A DNA stretch of 39,529 bases, taken from assembly GCF_001692445.1 (NCBI RefSeq), contig NZ_MAQA01000045.1, positions 1-39,529 of the forward strand. Direction: 5' to 3'. Source of the stretch: Oerskovia enterophila (lineage in GTDB: Bacteria > Actinomycetota > Actinomycetes > Actinomycetales > Cellulomonadaceae). The position numbers and the translations under genes were made by a program. The notes under the pieces were generated by a model, which did not search any database, was not told the origin of the DNA, and saw only the letters and a program-made list of their open reading frames with translations. This document shows positions 25,326 through 33,647 of the stretch, piece after piece. Numbering within the stretch: position 1 is the stretch's first letter; each line of letters starts with the position of its first letter.

Positions 25326-25737
25326 CATGCCTGAGCATCCGACCGCGTTTCGCCGAAGCGATCCTTCGAGGCGACAAGACGGTTGAGCTCCGCCGTACCC
25401 GGATTCACGCCCACGCCGGGACGCTCGTTGTCCTGTACTCCAGCAGCCCAACCCGTTCTGTCCTTGGCACTGCTGTCCTCGACGAGATCATCGAGGCGCA
25501 CCCGACGGAGCTTTGGCCACGAGTTAAGGACGACGCCGGAGTGACGCAGATCGAGTTCGACCAGTACTACGAGGATGCGTCACGTGGATACGGCCTGCGG
25601 CTCAGGGATGCCGTCCCGCTCGCAACTCCCACGCCCTTCACAGTATCCGGGCCAATGCGGGACTCGAGCCACCGCAGTCCTTCTGCTACGTCAATCGCTT
25701 TCAGGTCGACCAGCTCAAGGCTGCGCTGGCGAACTAG
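25326..25737 (+). pseudogene. ASCH-domain (PUA-superfamily) protein, frameshifted
   Basis: The frame has LSIRPRFAEAILRGDKTVEL, RRTRIHAHAGTLVVLYSSSP and SVLGTAVLDEIIEAHPTELW, the classic ASCH start with its S-I-R-P and G-x-K-x-x-E-x-R motifs, used for RNA or modified-nucleotide binding. Near 25634 the reading shifts by one base. The next frame continues LHSIRANAGLEPPQSFCYVN and RFQVDQLKAALAN before TAG 25735-25737. The start is also odd: ATG 25326 would give M-L-S-I-R-P only if one C of the following CC were absent. Either the gene is decayed or the assembly has indels. Confidence 0.7.
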
Positions 25738-25905
25738 GGGAGGGTACGCGTCACGTCCTCGAGCCGGTGGGCGGCGATAGTCAGCTCGTCGTTCGTGAAG
25801 CCGTCGAAAAGGCGGCGGTTCAAATCGGCCAGCGTGGCGTCACGGCGATCGTGGTCACGAAGTCATCGACGGGCTCGAGGGTGTCGGTCGCGGCCTGTTT
25901 GGTAG
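25734..25905 (-). pseudogene. Possible MarR-type regulator C-terminal remnant
   Basis: On the minus strand a frame reads DHDRRDATLADLNRRLFDGF followed by TNDELTIAAHRLEDVTRTLP and a stop at 25734, like the final helices of MarR regulators. A second frame just upstream (AATDTLEPVDDFV) continues the pattern, implying a frameshift. The DNA-binding part is absent. Its stop overlaps the ASCH stop, so the two genes were convergent. The match is short. Confidence 0.4.
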
Positions 25906-25988
25906 CGATGCCCGTCGAAGGGCTGGGGTGTGCTCCGCCGTCGGGCACCTTGGGGAGGCCGCGCCTGCGGCCCGAGGGCCCACGGGGC

Positions 25989-26606
25989 CTACCCGATCCC
26001 GAACTCCCGCCGCAGCATCTCGCCGAGCATTCCCGGGACGTCGACCGTCCCGGGGTGCAGGGCGTCGTAGACCTGGAGCCCTTCCCAGGTGGAGATGACG
26101 AGCCCGGCGCGCTCCTCGGGCGAAGCCCCCGTGTCCGCCAGCACACCGCGTTCACGCTGCGACCGGATCATCCCGCCGATGACCCCGACGAGGACCTGGT
26201 GCCGCTCTTGGAGCACGGGCCGCGCGGGATGTCCCTCGGTGCCGGCCTCGGCCGAGAGGGTCGAGAGGAGCTGGACCAGCCCGGGCGCTGATCGGTTGCG
26301 CTCGGCGACGTGGACGAACCCGTCGACGAGGTCCTCGGGGGCGAAGTTCGTAGGCATCTGGGGCGGCGCGTGCTGCGCGTCGTGCCACTCGATGACGGCC
26401 AGGAGCAGCGCGGTCTTGGTGCCGAAGTGGTGCAGGAGCGTCGAGTGGTCGACCCCGGCCTCGCGCGCGATGCCTCGCAGGGAGGCTCCGTAGAACCCCT
26501 TCTGGGCGAAGGCTTCTGCGGCGCGGGCGACGATCGACTGCTTGGTCGCTCGCCCGGTGGCGTACCCCTCGGGCCGCCCCGTGGTGGCTGCTTGCTGTGT
26601 GGTCAC
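25989..26606 (-). CDS. TetR-family regulator, divergent from the GH3 genes
   Basis: A 205-residue TetR protein. The N-terminal helix-turn-helix (about 20-66) reads TKQSIVARAAEAFAQKGFYG, then ASLRGIAREAGVDHSTLLHH and FGTKTALLLAVI. The C-terminal ligand domain is helical (GLVQLLSTLSAEAGTEGHPA; VISTWEGLQVYDALHPGTVD). It is transcribed away from two GH3 glycosidase genes with 77 bp between the start codons, and a palindrome lies in that gap. This arrangement suggests that it represses the glycosidases and itself, with a sugar or glycoside as ligand. It marks the return to conserved chromosome after the island. Confidence 0.92.
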   Translation of the reverse strand: MTTQQAATTGRPEGYATGRATKQSIVARAAEAFAQKGFYGASLRGIAREAGVDHSTLLHHFGTKTALLLAVIEWHDAQHAPPQMPTNFAPEDLVDGFVHVAERNRSAPGLVQLLSTLSAEAGTEGHPARPVLQERHQVLVGVIGGMIRSQRERGVLADTGASPEERAGLVISTWEGLQVYDALHPGTVDVPGMLGEMLRREFGIG

Positions 26607-26647
26607 GACGATCCTCTCCGAGGTCAGAGGCTACCCCCTCCCGTAAT

Positions 26648-26663
26648 TCCACCAAGTGGTGGA
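26648..26663. promoter_or_regulatory. Palindrome TCCACCAAGTGGTGGA, likely TetR operator
   Basis: Seven-bp perfect arms around AG in the space between the divergent TetR and GH3 starts, 8 bp before the TATCCT box (26672-26677) of the GH3 gene. TATCCT lies 6 nt from GTG 26684, so the GH3 mRNA may be leaderless and the operator would cover the -35 zone. Confidence 0.65.
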
Positions 26664-26683
26664 GGTTGGGCTATCCTGACGCC

Positions 26684-29158
26684 GTGCTTCCTCCTGACGC
26701 CCGACGACGTGCCCGTAGCGAGATGACCCTCACCGAGAAGGCCTCGCTCACCTCAGGCGCGAACTTCTGGAACACCAAGCCGGTCGACCGGCTCGGCGTT
26801 CCCTCGATCATGCTCACCGACGGCCCGCACGGTCTGCGCAAGCAGGGCGGGGCGGCGGACCACCTCGGTCTCAACGCCAGCCTGCCCGCGACGTGCTTCC
26901 CGACCGCGGCCACGCTCGCCAACAGCTGGGACCCCGGCCTCGTGGAGCGGGTGGGCGAGGCGCTCGGCGCCGAGGCCGCCGCCGAGGGCGTCAGCGTCCT
27001 GCTCGGCCCCGGCCTCAACATCAAGCGCAACCCGCTCGCGGGCCGCAACTTCGAGTACTTCTCCGAGGACCCGCTGCTCGCGGGCCGCCTCGCCGCGGCG
27101 CAGATCCGCGGCATCCAGTCCCGCGGCGTGGCCGCGAGCGCCAAGCACTTCGCGGTGAACAGCCAGGAGACGCACCGCATGACGATGGACGAGGTCGTCG
27201 ACGAGCGCGCACTCCACGAGACCTATCTCGAGGCGTTCCGCATCGCGGTCACCGAGAGCCGGCCCTGGACCGTCATGAGCTCGTACAACAAGGTCAACGG
27301 GACCTACGCGAACGAGCACCGCGAGCTCCTCGACGAGATCCTGCGCAAGCAGTGGGGCTTCGACGGCCTGGTCGTGACCGACTGGGGCGGCAACAACGAC
27401 CGCGTCGCGGGCCTGGTCGCGGGCAACGCGCTCGAGATGCCGTCGACCGACGGGGTGACCGACGCCGAGGTCGTGCGCGCGGTCGAGGAGGGTCGCCTCG
27501 ACGAGGCGGTCCTCGACGCCCGCGTGGACGAGCTGCTCATGCTGATCGAGCGCACGGAGCGTGCCCGCGCCACCAGCCGCACGCCCGACGGCGCCGCACC
27601 GGTCGACCTCGATGCGCACCACGCGCTCGCGGTCGAGGCGGCACGGCGCTCTGTCGTCCTGCTGCGCAACGCGCGCGGGACGCTGCCGCTCGGGTCGCAC
27701 TCGGGCCGTGTCGCAGTGATCGGCGACTTCGCTGCCGACCCGCGGTACCAGGGCGCGGGCAGCTCGCTCGTGAACCCGACCCGGGTGGACGTCGCGCTCG
27801 ACGCGCTGCGCCGCAGCGACCTGGACGTCGTCGGCTACGAGCCCGGCTATGCACGCCGCGACGGCGGGCGGGGTGCGTGGGACTCGGCCGCGTCGGCGCG
27901 CCGCCGACGCCAGGCGGTCCGGCTCGCCGAGCGCGCCGACGTCGTGCTGCTCTTCCTCGGGCTGGACGAGTCGGCCGAGGCCGAGGGCGTCGACCGTGAG
28001 CACATGTGCCTCGCGCGCAACCAGCTCGCCCTCACGCGCGAGCTGACGGCGCTCGGGGTGCCGGTCGTGGTCGTGCTGGCCGGCGGTGCGCCCGTCGAGC
28101 TGCCGTTCGCCGAGCACGTCGACGCGATCGTGCACGGCTACCTCGGTGGCCAGGGCGGCGGGCAGGCGATCGCCGACGTGCTGACCGGCCGGGCGGACCC
28201 CGCCGGGCGCCTCGCCGAGACGTACCCTCTGCGCTACACCGACGTGCCGTCGTCGGCGACGTTCGGGCGGACCGAGGCGACGTCCGAGCACCGCGAGAGC
28301 ATCTACGTCGGGTACCGCCACGCCGACAAGGTCGGCCTGCCGGTCCGCTACCCGTTCGGCCACGGCCTGAGCTACACGACGTTCGAGCACAGCGACCTCG
28401 CCGCGGACCGCGAGAGCGTTCAGGTCACGGTCACCAACACCGGGGACCGCGCCGGGACCGAGACCGTGCAGGTCTACGTCGAGGCGCCGGGCGCGGCCGA
28501 GGGCGCGTTCCGCGCGCCCCGCGAGCTCGCGGGCTTCGCGAAGGTCGCCCTGGCACCGGGCGAGAGCGCGAGCGTGAGCGTCGAGCTCGCCGAGCACGCG
28601 TTCGACGCCTACGACACGGGCGTCCACGAGTGGCGCACCGTGCCCGGCACCTACACCGTGCAGGTCGGGGCGTCGTCGCGCGACCTCCGCCTGACGGCGT
28701 GCGTCGAGATCGACGGCAAGCCCTGGACGCCCGACACCACGGATCTGCCGCACTACGTCAGCGGCAAGGTGGACCGCGTCCCTGCCGCCGAGTTCGCTGC
28801 GCTCCTGGGGCGGACGCCCCCGTCCCCGGACTGGCCCGTCGGGCAGCCGCTCACGCGCGACGACATCGTCGCCCAGGCGCGAGGGCGCGGCGGCTTCGGG
28901 GGCCTGCTGGTCGGGCTCATCGACACCGCCGGCCGACTGCTCATGGCACTGGGCCGCCCCCTGGCGGCGAACAACACCCGTTTCGCGCTCGACCTGCCGT
29001 TCCGGTCGGTGGCGCGGATGAGCGCGGGCAAGGTCGACGACGCGATGCTCGACGCCCTGCTCGTGATGGTCAACGGCCGGTTCTGGCGCGGCATGCGCCG
29101 CCTGGTCCCGGCATGGCGTGCCCACGCGAAGGCCGCGCGGGCTCCGAAGAAGGACTGA
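26684..29158 (+). CDS. Glycoside hydrolase family 3 (beta-glucosidase-type)
   Basis: An 824-residue GH3 enzyme of normal domain order. The GH3_N barrel is about 1-300, with IMLTDGPHGLRKQGG, GRNFEYFSEDPLLAGRLAAA, SAKHFAVNSQETHR (Lys154-His155) and the nucleophile Asp233 in GLVVTDWGG. The GH3_C alpha/beta sandwich is about 320-540 (RRSVVLLRNARGTLPLG; VLLFLGLDESAEAEGVDR). The fibronectin-III-like domain is about 565-650 (YPFGHGLSYTTFEHSDL; VTNTGDRAGTETVQVY). A helical tail of about 140 residues follows. No signal peptide is seen, so it probably acts inside the cell on imported oligosaccharides or glycosides. The GTG start 26684 is chosen for the leaderless box. The next gene follows within 6 bp. 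Confidence 0.93.
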   Translation: MLPPDARRRARSEMTLTEKASLTSGANFWNTKPVDRLGVPSIMLTDGPHGLRKQGGAADHLGLNASLPATCFPTAATLANSWDPGLVERVGEALGAEAAAEGVSVLLGPGLNIKRNPLAGRNFEYFSEDPLLAGRLAAAQIRGIQSRGVAASAKHFAVNSQETHRMTMDEVVDERALHETYLEAFRIAVTESRPWTVMSSYNKVNGTYANEHRELLDEILRKQWGFDGLVVTDWGGNNDRVAGLVAGNALEMPSTDGVTDAEVVRAVEEGRLDEAVLDARVDELLMLIERTERARATSRTPDGAAPVDLDAHHALAVEAARRSVVLLRNARGTLPLGSHSGRVAVIGDFAADPRYQGAGSSLVNPTRVDVALDALRRSDLDVVGYEPGYARRDGGRGAWDSAASARRRRQAVRLAERADVVLLFLGLDESAEAEGVDREHMCLARNQLALTRELTALGVPVVVVLAGGAPVELPFAEHVDAIVHGYLGGQGGGQAIADVLTGRADPAGRLAETYPLRYTDVPSSATFGRTEATSEHRESIYVGYRHADKVGLPVRYPFGHGLSYTTFEHSDLAADRESVQVTVTNTGDRAGTETVQVYVEAPGAAEGAFRAPRELAGFAKVALAPGESASVSVELAEHAFDAYDTGVHEWRTVPGTYTVQVGASSRDLRLTACVEIDGKPWTPDTTDLPHYVSGKVDRVPAAEFAALLGRTPPSPDWPVGQPLTRDDIVAQARGRGGFGGLLVGLIDTAGRLLMALGRPLAANNTRFALDLPFRSVARMSAGKVDDAMLDALLVMVNGRFWRGMRRLVPAWRAHAKAARAPKKD

Positions 29159-29163
29159 GAACG

Positions 29164-31908
29164 ATGGCGACACGCACAGAGATCAAGCGGGACGCGGTCG
29201 CGCGCGCACAGGAGCTGCGCGCGGCCAGGCGAACCCGGCGCGCCGAGCTGAAGGCGATGGCGCCCGAGGACCGGAAGGCGGCCAAGGCCGCTGACAAGGT
29301 CGCGGTCCGCGAAGCGAGGAAGGCCGCCAAGGCGGAGCGGGCCGAGGCGCGCGCCGGGATGACCCGGGCCGAGCGTCGCGAGGACAAGCGCCGCGCCCGC
29401 GTCAATCGCAAGGTCGAGCACCGTCCCCGCCGCGCGGTCGGCTGGGGAGTCACGGCCGTGGCCGTGGTCGGGATCGGCGCCCTGGTCGCGCCGTTCGCGA
29501 GCTCGATCGGGTTCCTCATGTCGATCGAGTACGACTCCGCGTCCCCGGCGGGCGTGGCCGCCCGGGAGAACGCCGCCCGGGTGTCGGAGGAGATCTCCGA
29601 CGAGGGCATCGTCCTGCTGAAGAACGAGGAGAACCTCCTCCCGCTCGCGGACGACGCGCTCAACGTGTTCAGCTTCGCGTCGTTCAACCTGATCCTCGGC
29701 GGTGGCGGGTCCGGCGGCAGCAACCAGTCGCAGTCCGTGCCGTTCTACGACGCGCTCGCGGACCAGGGGATCGCGGTCAACCCCGACCTCAAGGCGACCA
29801 TGGAGGCGGCCGGCGCCAAGACCGACACCGGCGGCGCCAACGGCCTGGTCCAGATCGCGGGCGCCATGCTGGGTGGCGGCGACGAGGGCGAGCCCGCCCC
29901 CGACTACCTGACGGACGACGTCATGGCCCAGGCCGCCGAGTACTCCGGCACGGCCCTGGTGGTCATCGGCAACGACGGCGTCGAGGGGCAGGACATGAGC
30001 CCCGAGCAGCTGCGCCTGACGGATGCGCAGCGCGCGCTGTTCGACCGTGTCACGGGCACGTTCGACGACGTCGTGGTGGTCGTGAACTCGGGCAACCAGC
30101 TCGAGCTCGGGTTCCTCGACGCGTACCCGCAGATCAGGTCCGCGGTGTGGATCGGCACGCCCGGTCCCCGCGGCGCCGTCTCGCTCGCCAAGGTGCTGAC
30201 GGGGGACGTGAACCCGTCCGGCCGCCTGACCGACACCTACGCCTACGACGTGACGAGCGCCCCGGCGGTCGCCAACGTCGGTGACTTCGACTACGCGAAC
30301 ACCAAGCGCTCGTACATGGACTACGAAGAGAGCATCTACGTCGGCTACCGCTACTACGAGACGCGCTACGCGGGCGACGAGGCGGGCTACGCCGAGGCCG
30401 TGCAGTTCCCGTTCGGCCACGGCCTGAGCTACACCACGTTCGCGCACGAGGCCACGGCACCGCGCGTCGAGGGCGAGACGGTCAGCATCGACGTCACGGT
30501 GACCAACACGGGCGACGTCGCGGGCAAGGACGTCGTGCAGGCGTACTTCTCCGCCCCGTACACGCCGGGCGGCATCGAGAAGTCCGCGATCGAGCTCGCG
30601 GGCTACGACAAGACCAGGATGCTCCAGCCGGGGGAGTCCGAGACTCTGACCGTCACGTTCGACGTGCGCGACATGGCCTCGTGGGACACCGCTGGCCACG
30701 GCGCGTACCTGCTCGAGGCCGGGACGTACCAGATCTCGGTGCGCACCGACGTGCACACGCCGGTCGCGCAGTTCGAGCACGTGGTGGCCGAGGACGTCGT
30801 CTACGACACCGACGCCGACACCGGTCACGAGCTGACCAACCGCTTCGACTACGTCGAGGGCGACCTGACCTACCTCTCGCGCGCCGACTGGGACGGCACG
30901 TTCCCGCAGGCTCCCGAGGCCGGGGCCACGGCCTCCGACGAGCTGCTCGCGCGCATGGACCCGCAGATCGAGCCCGCGGAGGGTGAGACCCCGACCTACG
31001 GCGCCGACAACGGCCTCGTCCTGGCCGACCTGGCCGGCCTCGACCGTGACGACCCGCAGTGGGAGGAGTTCCTCGACCAGCTCACGCTCGACGAGCAGAT
31101 CGACCTCTTCGCCAAGGGCGCCTACCGCACGCACGAGGTCGAGCGGCTGGGCATCCCCGCGATGGACCTGCTCGACGGGCCTGCGGGACTCAACTCGCTC
31201 TTCAGCCCGCTCGAGGCGGCCGCCTACCCGACCCAGGTCGTCGTGGGCGCGACGTGGAACGACGAGCTCGCGTACGCGCTCGGCGAGTCCGTGGGGACCG
31301 AGGCCAACGCCTACGACATCGAGGGCTGGTACGCCCCCGGCATGAACCTGCACCGCTCCGCACTGGGCGGGCGTGACTTCGAGTACTTCTCGGAGGACCC
31401 GCACCTGTCGGGCATGATGTCCGCCGCGATGGTCTCGGGCGCCGAGAGCAAGGGCGTCTTGACGTTCATGAAGCACTTCGCGCTCAACGAGCAGGAGGTC
31501 AACGCGCGGTCGGGCGTCAACGTGTTCGTCGACGAGCAGGCCCTGCGCGAGCTGTACCTCGAGCCGTTCGAGATCACGGTCAAGGAGGCCGACCCGACGG
31601 GCGCGATGAGCTCGTTCATCAACATCGGCGGCACCTGGGCCGGTGGCAACGAGCAGCTCCTGCAGGACGTGCTCCGCGGCGAGTGGGGTTTCCAGGGAGT
31701 CGTCTCGACCGACGCGGTGCTCGGCTCCTGGATGGACCCCGGCCTCGCGGCCCGCTACGGCAACGACCTCATGCTCGCGATGCTCCCGGGGTCCGACAAG
31801 GCCACCAGGGCCGCGGTCGAGGAGGACCCGGTGGGGGTCGGGAACGGTCTGCGCGACCGCGTCCACACCATCCTGTACACGGTCCTGCAGACCAACCTGT
31901 TCGACTGA
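29164..31908 (+). CDS. Circularly permuted, membrane-anchored GH3 glycosidase
   Basis: A 914-residue protein starting at ATG 29164. Residues 1-92 are extremely rich in Lys/Arg/Glu/Ala. A membrane helix follows at about 94-119 (WGVTAVAVVGIGALVAPFAS), so the catalytic part probably lies outside the cell. The GH3_C domain comes first (about 135-430: DEGIVLLKNEENLLPL; GNDGVEGQDMSPEQLRL). The fibronectin-III-like domain is next (about 432-530). The GH3_N barrel is last (about 620-910: LFAKGAYRTHEVERLGIPAM; GGRDFEYFSEDPHLSGMM; Lys770-His771 in MKHFALNEQEV; nucleophile Asp850 in GVVSTDAVL). Domain-swapped GH3 enzymes are known, but the charged cytoplasmic head is unusual. It is co-transcribed with the preceding GH3. 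Confidence 0.9.
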   Translation: MATRTEIKRDAVARAQELRAARRTRRAELKAMAPEDRKAAKAADKVAVREARKAAKAERAEARAGMTRAERREDKRRARVNRKVEHRPRRAVGWGVTAVAVVGIGALVAPFASSIGFLMSIEYDSASPAGVAARENAARVSEEISDEGIVLLKNEENLLPLADDALNVFSFASFNLILGGGGSGGSNQSQSVPFYDALADQGIAVNPDLKATMEAAGAKTDTGGANGLVQIAGAMLGGGDEGEPAPDYLTDDVMAQAAEYSGTALVVIGNDGVEGQDMSPEQLRLTDAQRALFDRVTGTFDDVVVVVNSGNQLELGFLDAYPQIRSAVWIGTPGPRGAVSLAKVLTGDVNPSGRLTDTYAYDVTSAPAVANVGDFDYANTKRSYMDYEESIYVGYRYYETRYAGDEAGYAEAVQFPFGHGLSYTTFAHEATAPRVEGETVSIDVTVTNTGDVAGKDVVQAYFSAPYTPGGIEKSAIELAGYDKTRMLQPGESETLTVTFDVRDMASWDTAGHGAYLLEAGTYQISVRTDVHTPVAQFEHVVAEDVVYDTDADTGHELTNRFDYVEGDLTYLSRADWDGTFPQAPEAGATASDELLARMDPQIEPAEGETPTYGADNGLVLADLAGLDRDDPQWEEFLDQLTLDEQIDLFAKGAYRTHEVERLGIPAMDLLDGPAGLNSLFSPLEAAAYPTQVVVGATWNDELAYALGESVGTEANAYDIEGWYAPGMNLHRSALGGRDFEYFSEDPHLSGMMSAAMVSGAESKGVLTFMKHFALNEQEVNARSGVNVFVDEQALRELYLEPFEITVKEADPTGAMSSFINIGGTWAGGNEQLLQDVLRGEWGFQGVVSTDAVLGSWMDPGLAARYGNDLMLAMLPGSDKATRAAVEEDPVGVGNGLRDRVHTILYTVLQTNLFD

Positions 31909-31925
31909 TCCGGGCGCCCGCCCCG

Positions 31926-31960
31926 GGCCCCGGTGGGAGGCTCCACCTCCCGCCGGGGCC
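31926..31960 (+). terminator. Terminator hairpin after the GH3 operon
   Basis: GGCCCCGGTGGGAGG pairs with CCTCCCGCCGGGGCC (one G-T pair) around CTCCA, starting 18 bp past the GH3 stop. Confidence 0.75.
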
Positions 31961-31980
31961 GGCAGGGCTTGCACCACCCA

Positions 31981-32037
31981 GGCGCCCGACGACGGAGCGC
32001 ACCTTCCCCGCGACGGTGCGCTCCGTCGTCGGGCGCC
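31981..32037. terminator. Second hairpin, GCCCGACGACGG family
   Basis: Perfect 23-bp arms (31981-32003 and 32015-32037) around an 11-base loop. The arm sequence GCCCGACGACGGAGCGC recurs with small changes at 33584-33634, 36251-36311 and, as a half copy, at about 25929-25949. It lies between converging genes and could stop transcription from both. Confidence 0.75.
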
Positions 32038-32073
32038 TTCAGCGTGCCCGCGCCGGGGCGACTCCTTCGCCCT

Positions 32074-32141
32074 CGAGGTAGAGGGTCCGCGTCGAGGTAG
32101 AGGGCCCCGGGCCTCTATCTCGGCACCAGGCCTCTACCTCG
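32074..32141. repeat. Two direct and two inverted copies of CGAGGTAGAGG
   Basis: CGAGGTAGAGGG occurs at 32074-32085 and 32093-32104. Its complement occurs at 32112-32122 (one mismatch, CCTCTATCTCG) and 32131-32141 (exact). The last copy overlaps the stop codon of the SpoIIE gene. The copies can form nested hairpins and probably act as that gene's terminator. Confidence 0.7.
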
Positions 32142-33480
32142 CGCCCTCGGACGCCAGCACCTCGACCGACACGAGCGCGATGTCGTCCTCGGTGGTCTGC
32201 GGCACGAGCCGGGCGAGCAGCGCGTCGAGGAGGTCCTCCCGCGAGCGGCCGGCGAGCTCCTCGACGACGCCCGGCAGCCGGTCGAGCGCCTCCCGCAGCC
32301 GCGTGCCGCGCCGCTCGACGAGGCCGTCGGTGTAGAGGAGCAGCACGTCCCCGGGGTGCACGAGCGTGGTGTGGTCCGTCCGGGACGCGTCCGAGCCGAT
32401 GCCGAGCAACCGGTCGTTGTGCCGCGCGAGGAGCTCGGCCGAACCGTCGGCCCGCACCATGACGGGCGGTGGGTGCCCGGCCGAGACCCACGTGAGCGTC
32501 CGGTCGCCGGTCGGCCCGGGGAGCCCCACGAGCGCCGCGGCCACCGTCGCGACCGCGTCGATGCCGAGCCCGTCGGCCGCCCGCTCGGTGCGTTCGAGGA
32601 TGCCCGCGGGCGAGTCGCCCGACTCGTACGCGACGCCCCGCATCACGCCCCGGAGCTGGCCCATGGTCGCGGCCGCGGAGATGTCGTGGCCGACGACGTC
32701 CCCGACGACCACGAGCGTGCACCCGCACGAGAGCTCGAACGCGTCGTACCAGTCGCCGCCGACGTGCATCTCGCGCGAGGCGGGCCGGTAGCGGACGTCG
32801 ATGCGCAGCCCCTCGGGCTGGGCGGGCGGGGTCAGGATCGAGTCCTGGAGCTCGAGCGCGGCACGCCGCTCGCGGTCGAAGCTCTCCTGGAACCTGCCGA
32901 GCGAGGACCCCAGGTGCAGGGCGTGGTCGACCACCGCGGCGTCGAGCCCGATCTGCTGGTCCGTCGCGGTCCGCTGCGAGGTCAGCACGATGTCGGTCAC
33001 GTCCTCCGCGCGGTGCACGAGCGCGGCCACGCGGCCGCTCGCGTCGAAGACGGGGATGTTGGTCATGAGCCAGTGGCGTTCGAGCCACTCGTCCGGCCGG
33101 TCGCCGGGCACGTCGATGCGCAGCGGCCCGAGCAGGTCGATCCGCCCGGTCTGCAGGACGCGCCGCAACGAGTCGACGACCCGCGCGACGCGCTCGTCGT
33201 CAGCGGGGGAGAAGGCGAAGCCCGCGTTGAGCGGGCGTCCGACGAGCGCGGTCGCGGGCAGCCCGAGCATGTCGAGGTACGCGTCGTTGACGTCGAGGAC
33301 CGTCAGGTCGGGGGACAGCAGGACCTTGGGCGCGGACAGGGCGGCGAAGACCGCGCGGTAGTCGAGCCTGTCGGCTGCGGGCGAGGGGCTCGCGTCGTCG
33401 GCCGGGCGCTCGGTGCGCGGCGCGGACCCCCGTGCCGCCCTCGCGCGGCCGCTCGTCACGTCTCGCGCGTCGTCCGTCAT
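32134..33480 (-). CDS. PAS-domain SpoIIE-type (PP2C) serine phosphatase
   Basis: A 448-residue signalling protein. The PAS domain (about 40-165) reads YRAVFAALSAPKVLLSPDLT, VLDVNDAYLDMLGLPATALV and AALVHRAEDVTDIV. A linker helix (ESFDRERRAALELQDSILTP) leads to the SpoIIE/PPM phosphatase domain (about 225-445), with MHVGGDWYDAF, VVVGDVVGHDISAAA, LLLYTDGLVERRG and EDDIALVSVEVL. The aspartates in these motifs are the metal ligands. Such proteins dephosphorylate anti-anti-sigma factors in actinobacterial stress signalling. No membrane segment is present, so it is cytoplasmic. No partner gene is adjacent. Confidence 0.92.
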   Translation of the reverse strand: MTDDARDVTSGRARAARGSAPRTERPADDASPSPAADRLDYRAVFAALSAPKVLLSPDLTVLDVNDAYLDMLGLPATALVGRPLNAGFAFSPADDERVARVVDSLRRVLQTGRIDLLGPLRIDVPGDRPDEWLERHWLMTNIPVFDASGRVAALVHRAEDVTDIVLTSQRTATDQQIGLDAAVVDHALHLGSSLGRFQESFDRERRAALELQDSILTPPAQPEGLRIDVRYRPASREMHVGGDWYDAFELSCGCTLVVVGDVVGHDISAAATMGQLRGVMRGVAYESGDSPAGILERTERAADGLGIDAVATVAAALVGLPGPTGDRTLTWVSAGHPPPVMVRADGSAELLARHNDRLLGIGSDASRTDHTTLVHPGDVLLLYTDGLVERRGTRLREALDRLPGVVEELAGRSREDLLDALLARLVPQTTEDDIALVSVEVLASEGAR

Positions 33481-33583
33481 CGGATCGGCCTCTTCCCCTG
33501 CGTCCTTCCCTCAGCATGGCGGACAAGTCGTGCGTCCGCAGAAGTGCGCGCGCAGGGGTCCGGAAGGGTCTCGCGGAGCGGAT

Positions 33584-33634
33584 GCCCGACGGCGGGGCGC
33601 GCCTTCCGTGGGAAGGTGCGCCCCGCCGTCGGGC
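33584..33634. terminator. Hairpin, GCCCGACGGCGG family
   Basis: 24-bp arms (33584-33607 and 33611-33634), paired throughout with one G-T, around GTG. It lies just before the stop of the minus-strand MFS gene (33648) on its downstream side. Confidence 0.8.
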
Positions 33635-33647
33635 CGCTGGGGGAGCG

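Noticed and set aside
28753-31977. 1074-residue minus-strand ORF opposite the GH3 genes
   Set aside because: It is a high-GC antisense shadow. The plus strand encodes two GH3 enzymes with catalytic residues in place.
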